Below, piece after piece: positions 1 through 8,590 of a stretch of DNA of 64,000 nt; the stretch's first letter is position 1; the number at the start of each line of letters is the position of its first letter. The translations under genes and the position numbers were made by a program. Under the pieces are notes generated by a model, which was not told where the DNA came from, did not search any database, and worked only from the letters and a program-made list of their open reading frames with translations. The stretch covers positions 372,001-436,000 of the forward strand of contig OZ245780.1 of NCBI GenBank assembly GCA_965227905.1. Reading direction: 5' to 3'. The stretch is from CBDDHT01 sp965227905 (GTDB lineage Bacteria > Pseudomonadota > Alphaproteobacteria > Rhizobiales > Methyloligellaceae).

Positions 1-1114
1 GGTCCATCGTCTTCAGGCGGTTCGGATTGTTTTTGCCCTCGAAGTTTCCGCCCGGCGTGATGTCGTAGACCTCACAAAAATAGTCCGCGTCCTCGGCGCC
101 GAGAACCTCGGCGATTTCCTGTGGTGTCCAGACGCAGAATTTGCCTTCTTCGCCGTCGCTATCGGCATCGTAGGATGCTGCAAATCCGCCACCTTCGGCG
201 ACCATCTCGCGCAAGGTCCAATCGGCAGTCTCTGCAATCCTGATTGCAAGAAGCGGCGACTGGCGTTCACGCCAGACTTCGGTCATGAGGTCGAGGAGGA
301 GACCGTTGTCATAGAGCATCTTTTCGAAATGTGGGATGAGCCACCGTTCATCAACCGAGTAGCGAGCGAAACCTCCCGAGAGATGATCGTATATCCCTCC
401 TTGCGAGATATGGCGCAGTGTCAGATCGACGGCGTCGAGGCAATCGGTCAAGCCATATCTCAGGCCTGCTTTCCAGAGGAAGGATAGAAAATTCGTTTGC
501 GGGAATTTCGGTGCACCTTTGAGACCGCCGTGTGCTTGATCGATAGCCGAGACCAGTCGTTTCCCGGCATCGGCAAGATGCGCTTCCGTCAAGGGTTCTG
601 CCACGCCTTCGCGTCGGGGTGTTAGATTGGCCTTGATGGCGTCGGCATTCTGCTGCGCCTTTTCGGGCTCCTCCCGATAGACCTTCGCGACCTGTTCCAG
701 AACATGGACGAATCCGGGTCTGCCGAATTTCGGTTCCTTCGGAAAGTAGGTGCCGCCCCAAAACGGCTCAGCATAGGGAGTCAGAAACATGGTCAATGGC
801 CAACCGCCATGTTCGCCCAGGCTGTGTAGCGCTGACATGTAGATGGCATCGATGTCCGGCCGTTCCTCCCGGTCGACCTTGACGTTGACGAACAGCTCGT
901 TCATCACCGCCGCCACGTCGTCGGCCTCGAAACTCTCGTGGGCCATGACATGACACCAATGGCAGGCGGCATAGCCAACTGAGAGCAGGATCGGTTTTCC
1001 CGTCCGTTTGGCTTCCTCCATTGCTTCCGAACCCCAGGCCCACCAGTGGACCGGATTGTCTTTGTGCTGCAGAAGATAGGGACTGGTCTCGTCGGTAAGA
1101 CGGTTCCGGCTCAT
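1..1114 (-). CDS. Thioredoxin-fold DUF255 (YyaL/SSP411-like) protein, 3' end missing
   Basis: The gene enters from the left edge: about 371 N-terminal residues are present, where the family usually has about 650-700. The start at 1114 gives a protein that opens with the family's SPYLLQHKDNPVHWW block and then CHWCH at about residue 52, the thioredoxin-like motif of DUF255. Further on are GGWPLTMFLTP, a PHFEKMLYDN block of the helical domain, and DADSDGEEGKF, all typical of the family. The biochemical role of these proteins is poorly known; a redox or sugar-processing function has been suggested because the C-terminal half resembles (alpha/alpha)6 barrels. It diverges from mnmE with an 80-90 bp gap. 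No frameshift was seen in the visible part. Confidence 0.88.
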   Translation of the reverse strand, partial: MSRNRLTDETSPYLLQHKDNPVHWWAWGSEAMEEAKRTGKPILLSVGYAACHWCHVMAHESFEADDVAAVMNELFVNVKVDREERPDIDAIYMSALHSLGEHGGWPLTMFLTPYAEPFWGGTYFPKEPKFGRPGFVHVLEQVAKVYREEPEKAQQNADAIKANLTPRREGVAEPLTEAHLADAGKRLVSAIDQAHGGLKGAPKFPQTNFLSFLWKAGLRYGLTDCLDAVDLTLRHISQGGIYDHLSGGFARYSVDERWLIPHFEKMLYDNGLLLDLMTEVWRERQSPLLAIRIAETADWTLREMVAEGGGFAASYDADSDGEEGKFCVWTPQEIAEVLGAEDADYFCEVYDITPGGNFEGKNNPNRLKTMD

Positions 1115-1204
1115 TGGGTCACTCCGGTGATATGGAATTGTTTCGAGGCGAAACTATCTTAAACAGGCGGACCTGCGAAGACCAAATGGCTGATGATCGC
1201 ATCA

Positions 1205-2542
1205 ATGGATAGAGATAGTGTGTTTGCGCTCTCGAGCGGCGGCGGTAGGACGGGCGTTGCCGTCTTGCGTGTGACAGGCAGCGAGTCTGCAACAGCGCTC
1301 GATCGGATTGCCGGCGGATGCCCGACGCCCCGCCAGGCGACGCTCCGCACGCTCCGATGTCCGACAACAGGGACAGCGCTCGACCGAGCCTTGGTTCTCT
1401 GGTTTCCAGGGCCGGCAAGCTTCACCGGTGAGGATATGGCAGAGTTCCATGTTCATGGCGGTAGAGCAGTCGTGGAAGCTGTCATCGGTGCATTGGGATC
1501 GTTAAATGAGATGCGACCGGCGGAGCCCGGCGATTTCACAAGGCGAGCATTTGAGAATGATAAGCTGGACTTGACCGAGGTCGAAGGCCTGGCCGATCTC
1601 ATCAATGCCGAAACCGAGTTCCAGCGGAAGCAGGCACTATCCCAGGCACAGGGCGGCATCCGCGTTCGGGCGGAGAGCTGGCGCTCCGAACTTGTGCGGG
1701 CGATGGCACTGATCGAGTCGGCTTTGGATTTCTCGGATGAGGCGGATGTCTCGAGCCATGCAGCGGATACCGCACGTAACGTCGCAGTGCCACTGGCCGC
1801 GGAGATCGGCAACCATCTGTCGGACAATTTCCGGGGAGAACGGCTACGCGATGGATTCCGTGTTCTGCTGGCCGGTCCACCCAATGCAGGCAAGTCGAGT
1901 TTATTAAATGCTCTCGCCCGACGTGATGCAGCGATTGTTTCGGACGAGGCCGGTACAACCAGAGATGTCATCGAAGTGCATCTCGATCTCGGGGGGTATC
2001 CGGTCCTGGTGATGGATACTGCAGGCATTCGCGATGCACAGGGTGCAATCGAGGAGGAGGGGATTCGGAGAACTTTGTCCCGGGCTACAGATGCCGATCT
2101 GATTCTTTGGCTTGTCGACGCGACGGATCCGAATTGGGAGATCCCTTCAGAACTGATTGACGGTGGCGCGGACAGTATTCCGGTTCTCAATAAGATCGAC
2201 TTGGTTGCAGCGGGCGATGTCCCAGGTTGGGACGGCAAGGCTCTCGGATTCTCGGCGAAAACAGATGAGGGCCTTTCGGCTTTAACTGGTGATTTACTAT
2301 GTCGGGTGAAATCCGGATTGGAAGGCAATGGGACATCGATCATCACCCGGGCCCGTCATCGTCAGGAACTGGACGACTGTCATCAGTCCTTGTTGCGGTT
2401 TCTGGAGGGCAGCTTCGACGATCCAGAATTGCGGGCGGAAGACCTGCGCTCGGCAGCGGCAGCGCTTGGCCGGCTCACGGGACGGATAGATGTCGAAGAA
2501 GTGCTGGGACAGATCTTCTCGGATTTCTGCATTGGGAAATGA
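1205..2542 (+). CDS. mnmE: tRNA modification GTPase MnmE (TrmE)
   Basis: With MnmG it makes the (carboxymethyl)aminomethyl modification of wobble uridine-34, using a methylene-THF one-carbon unit. The N-terminal THF-binding domain begins DSVFALSSGGGRTGVAVLRV. The embedded G domain shows the P-loop GPPNAGKSS, the G2/switch DEAGTTRD, the G3 DTAG and NKID. The protein ends in CIGK, the conserved C-terminal cysteine motif. I chose the ATG at 1205, which gives the usual short N-terminus; an in-frame ATG lies at 1193. Length (445 aa) is normal. It heads the mnmE-mnmG-rsmG-parA-parB series, and a perfect parS site begins directly after its stop codon. Confidence 0.96.
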   Translation: MDRDSVFALSSGGGRTGVAVLRVTGSESATALDRIAGGCPTPRQATLRTLRCPTTGTALDRALVLWFPGPASFTGEDMAEFHVHGGRAVVEAVIGALGSLNEMRPAEPGDFTRRAFENDKLDLTEVEGLADLINAETEFQRKQALSQAQGGIRVRAESWRSELVRAMALIESALDFSDEADVSSHAADTARNVAVPLAAEIGNHLSDNFRGERLRDGFRVLLAGPPNAGKSSLLNALARRDAAIVSDEAGTTRDVIEVHLDLGGYPVLVMDTAGIRDAQGAIEEEGIRRTLSRATDADLILWLVDATDPNWEIPSELIDGGADSIPVLNKIDLVAAGDVPGWDGKALGFSAKTDEGLSALTGDLLCRVKSGLEGNGTSIITRARHRQELDDCHQSLLRFLEGSFDDPELRAEDLRSAAAALGRLTGRIDVEEVLGQIFSDFCIGK

Positions 2543-2558
2543 TGTTTCACGTGAAACA
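2543..2558. other. parS: parS centromere-like site (perfect)
   Basis: TGTTTCACGTGAAACA, a perfect 16-bp palindrome identical to the universal bacterial parS consensus, starts at the base after the mnmE stop codon. ParB encoded at 6045-6914 is expected to load here and spread. A second near-perfect site lies 2 kb away inside rsmG. Confidence 0.93.
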
Positions 2559-2637
2559 TGGTTAATCGTTTCACTGAGATTGACTCCTTGGCCAGCGAAG
2601 CGTACGGCGTCGCCGTAGAACAGATTTCGAGAAACCA

Positions 2638-4509
2638 ATGAGCAAGAGCACATTCGATGTGGTGGTGATCGGTGGTGGCCATGCCGGTGTCGAAGCCGCG
2701 GCTTCGGCTGCCCGGATGGGCGCGCAGACTGCACTGATTACGCACCGGCTCGACACGATTGGGGAAATGTCCTGCAATCCGGCCATCGGCGGGCTTGGCA
2801 AAGGTCACCTTGTTAGAGAGATCGATGCACTCGACGGCCTGATGGCGCAGGTATCAGACAAGGCCGGTATTCAGTTCCGAGTGCTCAATCGAAGCAAAGG
2901 TCCGGCAGTGCAGGGGCCGCGGGCCCAGGCCGACCGCAAGCTCTATCGCGAGGCAATGCAGACCGCCGTTGGCGCCATTGATGGTTTGCAGATCATTGAG
3001 GGTGCGGTTGAGGACGTCATTGTTGAAGGTGGACGTGTGTCCGGGGTTTTGACAGCGGCGGGCGAGGAAATCCATTCAGGGTCTGTTGTCCTCACGACAG
3101 GCACGTTCCTGCGTGGCTTGATCCATATTGGGGATAAGAAAATACCTGCGGGCCGGATGGGTGAAAAACCGGCACTTGGGCTGTCAGAGCGCCTTTATGG
3201 CCTCGGACTTGAGATGGGTCGCTTGAAAACCGGTACGCCGCCACGCCTGGATGGCAATACGATCGAATGGTCCGAACTGACTGTTCAACCAGGTGACAGT
3301 CCTCCTGTACCTTTTTCATTTCTGAGCGATAGGATCGAGACGCCACAGGTTCCCTGCCACATCACGCATACCAATGCGGCGACGCATCGGATTATTGCTG
3401 AAAACCTGAATAGGTCTGCGATGTATTCCGGTCAGATCGAAGGCGTGGGCCCGCGATACTGTCCGTCAATCGAGGACAAGATCGTCCGGTTCGAAGATCG
3501 TTCAAGCCATCAGATTTTCCTCGAACCGGAAGGACTCGACGATACGACGGTCTATCCCAATGGTATCTCAACGTCGTTGCCTGAAGCCGTGCAGGATGCC
3601 TTTGTGCGTACCATCCCAGGGTTGGAAGGTGTCACGATATCCCAGCCGGGCTACGCAATCGAATATGACTATGTCGATCCTCGGGAACTCATTCCCACTT
3701 TGGAAACGAAGCGACTGCCAGGCTTGTTTCTCGCAGGTCAGATCAACGGAACCACAGGGTATGAGGAAGCCGCTGCGCAGGGCTTGATTGCCGGGACCAA
3801 TGCGGCGTTAAAGGCAAGTGGCAGCCGCGACACCTTGGTGTTGTCACGGGCCGACGCTTATATCGGCGTAATGATCGATGATCTTGTGACACGCGGCGTT
3901 GCCGAGCCGTATCGCATGTTTACGTCTCGCGCAGAGTATCGATTGATGCTCCGAGCAGATAACGCAGATCAGCGCCTGACGCCGATTGGCGAGAAGGTTG
4001 GATTGGTCGGAAAAAAGCGAATCCAATGCTTCGCCCGAAAACGAAACGCGCTGATCGGGGCGCGGCATCAATTGGACCAATTGTCATTGACTCCGACCGA
4101 GGCCAATCGGGCGGGCCTCAAGATCAACCGGGACGGGCGGCGCCGGACTGGTTTTGAGTTGTTGTCTTATCCTGAAATCGAGATGGCGACTTTGATCGAG
4201 ATCTGGCCGGAGCTTTCGATCATTCCAGAACCTATTGGTCAGCAGATCGCTGTCGACGCGCGCTATGATGTTTATCTTAAGCGGCAAGAGGCCGACATCG
4301 CTGCGTTTCGAAAAGACGAGGGGATCGCGGTTCCAGTCGAGTTCGACTACGGCAGCATTCCTGGCCTCTCGAATGAGTTGCGGCAGAAGCTCGAAGCCGC
4401 GCGACCGTCGACGCTTGGTCAGGCCTCCCGCCTGGACGGCATGACGCCGGCGGCGCTCATGTTGCTGCTGGCCAATATAAAAAAAGTCGGACGGCAGAAA
4501 TCAGCCTGA
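2638..4509 (+). CDS. mnmG: tRNA uridine-34 5-carboxymethylaminomethyl modification enzyme MnmG (GidA)
   Basis: FAD- and NADH-dependent partner of MnmE in wobble-uridine modification. The Rossmann FAD motif GGGHAGVEAA lies near the N-terminus, followed by the family blocks MSCNPAIGGLGKGHLVREID and GPAVQGPRAQADRK. A second FAD-contact region, LFLAGQINGTTGYEEAAAQG, lies at about residues 363-382, followed by the C-terminal helical domain that contacts MnmE. Length (623 aa) is typical. The gene follows mnmE after about 95 bp, which includes parS, and stops 6 bp before rsmG, so it is probably cotranscribed with rsmG and parAB. Confidence 0.97.
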   Translation: MSKSTFDVVVIGGGHAGVEAAASAARMGAQTALITHRLDTIGEMSCNPAIGGLGKGHLVREIDALDGLMAQVSDKAGIQFRVLNRSKGPAVQGPRAQADRKLYREAMQTAVGAIDGLQIIEGAVEDVIVEGGRVSGVLTAAGEEIHSGSVVLTTGTFLRGLIHIGDKKIPAGRMGEKPALGLSERLYGLGLEMGRLKTGTPPRLDGNTIEWSELTVQPGDSPPVPFSFLSDRIETPQVPCHITHTNAATHRIIAENLNRSAMYSGQIEGVGPRYCPSIEDKIVRFEDRSSHQIFLEPEGLDDTTVYPNGISTSLPEAVQDAFVRTIPGLEGVTISQPGYAIEYDYVDPRELIPTLETKRLPGLFLAGQINGTTGYEEAAAQGLIAGTNAALKASGSRDTLVLSRADAYIGVMIDDLVTRGVAEPYRMFTSRAEYRLMLRADNADQRLTPIGEKVGLVGKKRIQCFARKRNALIGARHQLDQLSLTPTEANRAGLKINRDGRRRTGFELLSYPEIEMATLIEIWPELSIIPEPIGQQIAVDARYDVYLKRQEADIAAFRKDEGIAVPVEFDYGSIPGLSNELRQKLEAARPSTLGQASRLDGMTPAALMLLLANIKKVGRQKSA

Positions 4510-4515
4510 GGTCCA

Positions 4516-5172
4516 ATGGCGGAGTCTCGATCAATTGATGGACCTGAGGCTTTCGCCGAAGCATTCGATGTTTCACGTGAAACGTTAGATCGCCTCTGTC
4601 GTTATGCGGAAATTCTCCGCAAATGGCAGCCGATCCAGAACCTTGTTGCACCAAAAACATTGCCAGATCTGTGGAATCGGCACATTGCTGATAGTGCACA
4701 ATTACTGGCATTCGCGCCGAGCGCGCGGATTTGGGTCGATATCGGCACGGGCGCAGGTTTTCCAGGCATGGTGATCGCAATTCTTCTTGCCAACCAAGGT
4801 GAATGTGGTGTTCATCTTATTGAGAGCAATGAGCGCAAATGCGCTTTCCTCGGTGAGGTTGCGCGGGAAACGGAGGCCGCCGTGACCCTTCACAACAAGC
4901 GCGTTGAGGCTTTGGATGCGCCTGACTTGCTCGGAAACGTAGATATCGTGACGGCCCGGGCGGTTGCACCTCTGAGCCGGCTATTGGAGCTGTCGGCGCC
5001 GCTCTTTGGTGCGGAAACAAGAGGCTTGTTTCTGAAGGGGCGCCGAGCGGCCGATGAGGTCGACGCAGCGCTGGACGCGTGGACCTTTCGTCATCAGGCT
5101 CATTCCAGCAAGACCGACGCGGACGGCGTCATTTTGGAGATCGGCGCGCCAAGAGCGCGCCACGCGGGGTAG
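4516..5172 (+). CDS. rsmG: 16S rRNA (guanine-527 N7) methyltransferase RsmG (GidB)
   Basis: SAM-dependent methyltransferase acting on G527 of 16S rRNA. The protein (218 aa) has the N-terminal FDVSRETLDRLCRYAEILRKW segment typical of RsmG, then the SAM-binding DIGTGAGFPGMVIAI at about residues 75-89, and TARAVAPL further on. The VSRET codons themselves contain a parS copy. Spacing to mnmG (6 bp) and parA (6 bp) indicates one operon. Confidence 0.95.
   Translation: MAESRSIDGPEAFAEAFDVSRETLDRLCRYAEILRKWQPIQNLVAPKTLPDLWNRHIADSAQLLAFAPSARIWVDIGTGAGFPGMVIAILLANQGECGVHLIESNERKCAFLGEVARETEAAVTLHNKRVEALDAPDLLGNVDIVTARAVAPLSRLLELSAPLFGAETRGLFLKGRRAADEVDAALDAWTFRHQAHSSKTDADGVILEIGAPRARHAG
4569..4584. 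other. parS: parS site within rsmG (one mismatch)
   Basis: TGTTTCACGTGAAACG differs from the parS consensus only in its last base. It lies inside rsmG, where it encodes the VSRET peptide. Together with the site at 2543 it makes a parS pair 2-3.5 kb upstream of parAB, as expected near a chromosome origin. Confidence 0.85.
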
Positions 5173-5178
5173 AAGGCT

Positions 5179-6003
5179 ATGAGCAACGATCGAAACGGGA
5201 CGAGGGTGCTTGCGATTGCCAATCAGAAGGGCGGGGTTGGCAAGACAACGACGGCAATCAACCTGGGCACGGCGCTGGCCGCTGTCGATGAATCGGTCCT
5301 GATCATCGACCTGGATCCGCAGGGTAATGCGAGCACCGGTCTTGGCGTGTATGAAAAAGATCGATCGGTTTCGACCTACGACGTTTTAACAAAGCGAACC
5401 GGTCTGGAAGCGTCGATCACCGGGACCGGCCTTCCCAATCTTTTCGTTTCACCGTCGACATTGGATCTTCTCGGTTTCGAACGCGAGGTCCTTTCCGCGC
5501 CGGACCGAGCCTTCCGACTGCGGGATGCGATCCAGGCGATGACGGCCGAGGCTGAAGGTATTGTGGACTCGCGCTTCTCCTACGTCATGATCGACTGCCC
5601 GCCTTCCTTGAACATTCTGACATTGAACGCGCTTGCTGCAGCCAACGCGGTGCTCGTACCGGTCCAGTGCGAGTACTACGCGATGCAGGGTATCGTGCAG
5701 CTCAAGCGTACACTCGATGAAGTTCGGGCGAGCCTCAATCCGGACTTGGATATTCAGGGTGTGATCCTGACGATGCATGACGGGCGCAACAATCTCTCCG
5801 ATCAGGTCGTCAACGAGGTCCGGCAATTTTTCGGCGACAAGGTCTATTCGACGATGATACCGCGAAATGTAAGGGTCGCGGAGGCTCCTTCGTTCGGCCG
5901 ACCGATCCTCCTCTACGACCACAAATGCTCAGGAAGCCAGGCCTATATCCGCTTGGCTGGCGAGATGATCGAACGGGAACGAGAGCGACTGAACGCAGCT
6001 TGA
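5179..6003 (+). CDS. parA: Chromosome-partitioning ATPase ParA (Soj)
   Basis: ATPase that forms the DNA-bound gradient which moves ParB-parS complexes. The N-terminus carries the deviant Walker A KGGVGKTTTAINLG with its signature lysine. A Walker A' IIDLDPQGNAS and Walker B YVMIDCPPSLNILT follow. The length (274 aa), without an N-terminal HTH, is that of chromosomal ParA. It lies 6 bp after rsmG and about 40 bp before parB. Confidence 0.96.
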   Translation: MSNDRNGTRVLAIANQKGGVGKTTTAINLGTALAAVDESVLIIDLDPQGNASTGLGVYEKDRSVSTYDVLTKRTGLEASITGTGLPNLFVSPSTLDLLGFEREVLSAPDRAFRLRDAIQAMTAEAEGIVDSRFSYVMIDCPPSLNILTLNALAAANAVLVPVQCEYYAMQGIVQLKRTLDEVRASLNPDLDIQGVILTMHDGRNNLSDQVVNEVRQFFGDKVYSTMIPRNVRVAEAPSFGRPILLYDHKCSGSQAYIRLAGEMIERERERLNAA

Positions 6004-6044
6004 TTTAAACGAAGGTGCGGATGGCAGCCGACGAGAGGGGATCA

Positions 6045-6914
6045 ATGGCGGCGAAGGCAAAAAGCAATCGATTGGGAAGGGGACTGGCAAGCCTCATTGG
6101 AGACTTGGAAGAACCCGGTCAAGAAGCCGAGGTCGCCCTTGGCAGCGAAACGGTTCCCATCGATTCTCTCAAGGCCAGTAAAGCCAATCCAAGGCGGTCG
6201 TTCGATGAAGCCGAACTTGACGAACTCGCACAGTCGATCCGGGAACGCGGATTGATCCAACCGCTCCTGGTTCGCCCGGTTAAAAAGGACGGTTATGAGA
6301 TCGTCGCAGGCGAGCGGCGTTGGCGTGCGGCGCAGCGTGCCAATCTCCACGATGTCCCCGTTGTCATCCGCCAGCTCACAGATCAGGAATCGCTCGAGCT
6401 GGCCATCATCGAGAATGTCCAGCGATCCGATCTCAATCCGATTGAAGAGGCACTCGGATACCGGCAATTAATTCAGAAGTTCGATCATCGCCAAGAAGAT
6501 CTGGCAGGCATTGTCGGAAAGAGTCGAAGCCATTTGGCGAATATGATGCGGCTCTTGAAACTGCCCAAGCCGGTGCAGGAAATGGTTGGCGATGGCCGTC
6601 TCTCTTCGGGACACGCTCGCGCCCTGGTTGGGCGGACCGATGCCGTTGCGCTCGCCGAGAAGATTGTTGCTGAAGGTCTGTCAGTTCGCGACGTGGAGAA
6701 ATTGGTCCAGTCGCAAGAGGCAACGAATGGATCGACCGCACCCCGGCCGAAGAAAAAGAAGGATGCAAACATCCGAGCCGTTGAGACCGAGCTATCAGAG
6801 GTTCTCGGGCTGACCGTCGATATCGCATCCGGCAAGGGTGAGGCAGGCGAGCTAAGGATACGTTATAGCTCACTCGATCAGTTTGAATCGGTCCGCGCCC
6901 GACTGATGAAATAG
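6045..6914 (+). CDS. parB: Chromosome-partitioning protein ParB (Spo0J), parS-loading CTPase
   Basis: ParB opens with KSNRLGRGLASLIGD, the conserved N-terminal ParA-interacting motif. It then shows the ParB/Srx nucleotide-binding boxes: ANPRRSFDEAELDELAQSI, GERRWRAAQRA and ENVQRSDLNPIEEA. A helix-turn-helix follows (LAGIVGKSRSHLANMMRLL, SSGHARAL), then a lysine-rich linker and a C-terminal dimerisation domain. The ATG at 6045 is preceded by AGAGGGG at good spacing; a GTG at 6015 and an ATG at 6021 are less likely. It converges with holA. Confidence 0.95.
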   Translation: MAAKAKSNRLGRGLASLIGDLEEPGQEAEVALGSETVPIDSLKASKANPRRSFDEAELDELAQSIRERGLIQPLLVRPVKKDGYEIVAGERRWRAAQRANLHDVPVVIRQLTDQESLELAIIENVQRSDLNPIEEALGYRQLIQKFDHRQEDLAGIVGKSRSHLANMMRLLKLPKPVQEMVGDGRLSSGHARALVGRTDAVALAEKIVAEGLSVRDVEKLVQSQEATNGSTAPRPKKKKDANIRAVETELSEVLGLTVDIASGKGEAGELRIRYSSLDQFESVRARLMK

Positions 6915-6980
6915 AATGTCTGGTATTATATGTTAACCAGTCTATTTGAATCTCAGTTTCATTCTTCGAGCGGCGAGCAA

Positions 6981-7997
6981 CTACCGTTTTCTCGGCCGAC
7001 ACAATACAATCAGAAGCTGTTCAACCAGCGCTTGTTCAAGATCAGGCGTCAGCCGGGCTGTGCGCGTGGTCTGCTGGATACGGCGAACGGCGTTCGCCGC
7101 TGCTTTCGATGACCATAATCGGACCTGATCGCCAAGTGCGTCGCGCTGCTTGAAGTGGACCGGCGGCTTCAAACGAGCGATGACAGAGTTAATCGGAGCG
7201 CCCGATTCCGCCTGTGCGGCAATTTGATGAAGGCGCCGGAAGTGCGTCCCAAGCACGATCAAAGCGCCTTGAACCGATTGGCCAGCAGAATCCAGCCGAC
7301 CGATCTGTGCTAGCGCCACCGGCAGATTCTTTGCACCAACGGCATTGGTGAAGAGGTCGAGGGCTGCATCTGAGCCGTCTCCCACGGCAGCATCAATATC
7401 CTCGGCGGTGATTTCGTCGGAGCCATACGCGTAGATTGCGAGCTTTGAGAGTTCTGAGCGGGCGAGCAAAGGGTCTGAGCCCAGACGGCTAATCAAGTGT
7501 GCCCGTGCTTCCTGTGATAGGGCGAAATCCGAGTTGCCAAGTTCTGCATCGATGACTGCTCGCAGGTCTCCTGGACCGTCTGAATAGCAGGGCAATGCGA
7601 CAGCGGTATCTGCCCGTTCGAATGCTTTGCGAAGCGGGGAGGTGGGTCTCAAGTTCCCGCCTTCTACAACGAGGACAGCTTCGAAGGGCTCTTCCAAGAG
7701 AGATGCTATCGACTTGGCGTCGACCCGGGCACCGGCGCGCAGACGCACGATTTTTCCCGAGGCGAACATCGGCCGAGTTCGAACTTCGACGGCGAGACGG
7801 TCTGGGTTCTCTGAAAGCTCGCTGTCACCAAGACGGATGATCTCAGGGTCCGAGTCGTCTGAAATCTTTTTGGAGAGCCGATCGGCACGGTCTGCAACTA
7901 GGCCTGTATCCGGGCCGTAGAGAAGGACGGCAGTGAACCGGCGGTCAGGTTTGCCGACGAATCGCTCGGTCTGTCCTGCTTTAAATGCGACCATCAC
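6981..7997 (-). CDS. holA: DNA polymerase III delta subunit HolA
   Basis: Clamp-loader wrench subunit that opens the beta clamp. The sequence shows the HolA pattern: an N-terminal RRFTAVLLYGPDTGLVADRADRL region without an active P-loop, then an AAA+ lid, then the C-terminal collar domain with QGALIVLGTHFRRLHQIA. Length (338 aa) is typical. The start is ATG-ATG (7997 or 7994). It is the last gene of a minus-strand leuS-lptE-holA series, the usual alphaproteobacterial arrangement. About 66 bp separate its stop from parB's, with no convincing terminator. Confidence 0.92.
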   Translation of the reverse strand: MMVAFKAGQTERFVGKPDRRFTAVLLYGPDTGLVADRADRLSKKISDDSDPEIIRLGDSELSENPDRLAVEVRTRPMFASGKIVRLRAGARVDAKSIASLLEEPFEAVLVVEGGNLRPTSPLRKAFERADTAVALPCYSDGPGDLRAVIDAELGNSDFALSQEARAHLISRLGSDPLLARSELSKLAIYAYGSDEITAEDIDAAVGDGSDAALDLFTNAVGAKNLPVALAQIGRLDSAGQSVQGALIVLGTHFRRLHQIAAQAESGAPINSVIARLKPPVHFKQRDALGDQVRLWSSKAAANAVRRIQQTTRTARLTPDLEQALVEQLLIVLCRPRKR

Positions 7998-8047
7998 AGG
8001 CGCAGTCTGTTATGTGGCTGATAATCTTGCGATGACAGAATAGCACG

Positions 8048-8590
8048 TCAGACGGAGCTGGAGAGATACGACGCAACCCGTGTCTTGATATTGTCGGATA
8101 CGACGCGTGCAGCCCGGTTTTCGGCATCGCGTTCGGCACGAACATTCGAGTAGATCGGCTCGAATTTGTCGAAAGAGGCACGCGATGTACTGTTGCCCTT
8201 CATCACGACTTTGCCGTCCTTCAACCGCACCAGTTGGAACGCGGCATCCAGATTATACTGCTTGCCTTGCGCATCGCCGGTCTGTTCGACAAGGATCGAA
8301 CTTACGGATTCACGAAGCACGACTTCCAAGCGGTAATTCGGTTCGGCAGGGTGTCCGCCGCCCGTTGTACCGAATATGAGCTCATTGCGAACGACCTGGC
8401 CGACGCGTCCCGGAATCGTCGGAATTTCGACGGTCTTCATCACAGCCGCCATGTTTTGGCCATTCTGTGAGGTGCCGTAAAGAGGTTGGAACTGACATGC
8501 GGACAGCACCGGAGCCGCCAAAATGACGGCCGTAACAGCGACTATCGCCCGTATTTTCCCCATCCAATTCATAGCCACCCGTCGTCTCAT
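8048..8590 (-). CDS. lptE: LPS-assembly lipoprotein LptE
   Basis: Outer-membrane lipoprotein that plugs LptD and delivers lipopolysaccharide to the surface. A lipoprotein signal ends in the lipobox LSAC, followed by QFQPLYG, the LptE hallmark after the lipidated cysteine. The rest is low-similarity beta-rich sequence of the expected length (about 180 aa). The start codon overlaps the leuS stop by 4 bp (ATGA), implying translational coupling; an internal start at 8572 is also possible. holA follows after about 50 bp. Confidence 0.88.
   Translation of the reverse strand: MRRRVAMNWMGKIRAIVAVTAVILAAPVLSACQFQPLYGTSQNGQNMAAVMKTVEIPTIPGRVGQVVRNELIFGTTGGGHPAEPNYRLEVVLRESVSSILVEQTGDAQGKQYNLDAAFQLVRLKDGKVVMKGNSTSRASFDKFEPIYSNVRAERDAENRAARVVSDNIKTRVASYLSSSV

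Noticed and set aside
1453..2346. Long minus-strand frame opposite mnmE
   Set aside because: Ser/Arg-rich shadow of mnmE, which has all GTPase motifs.
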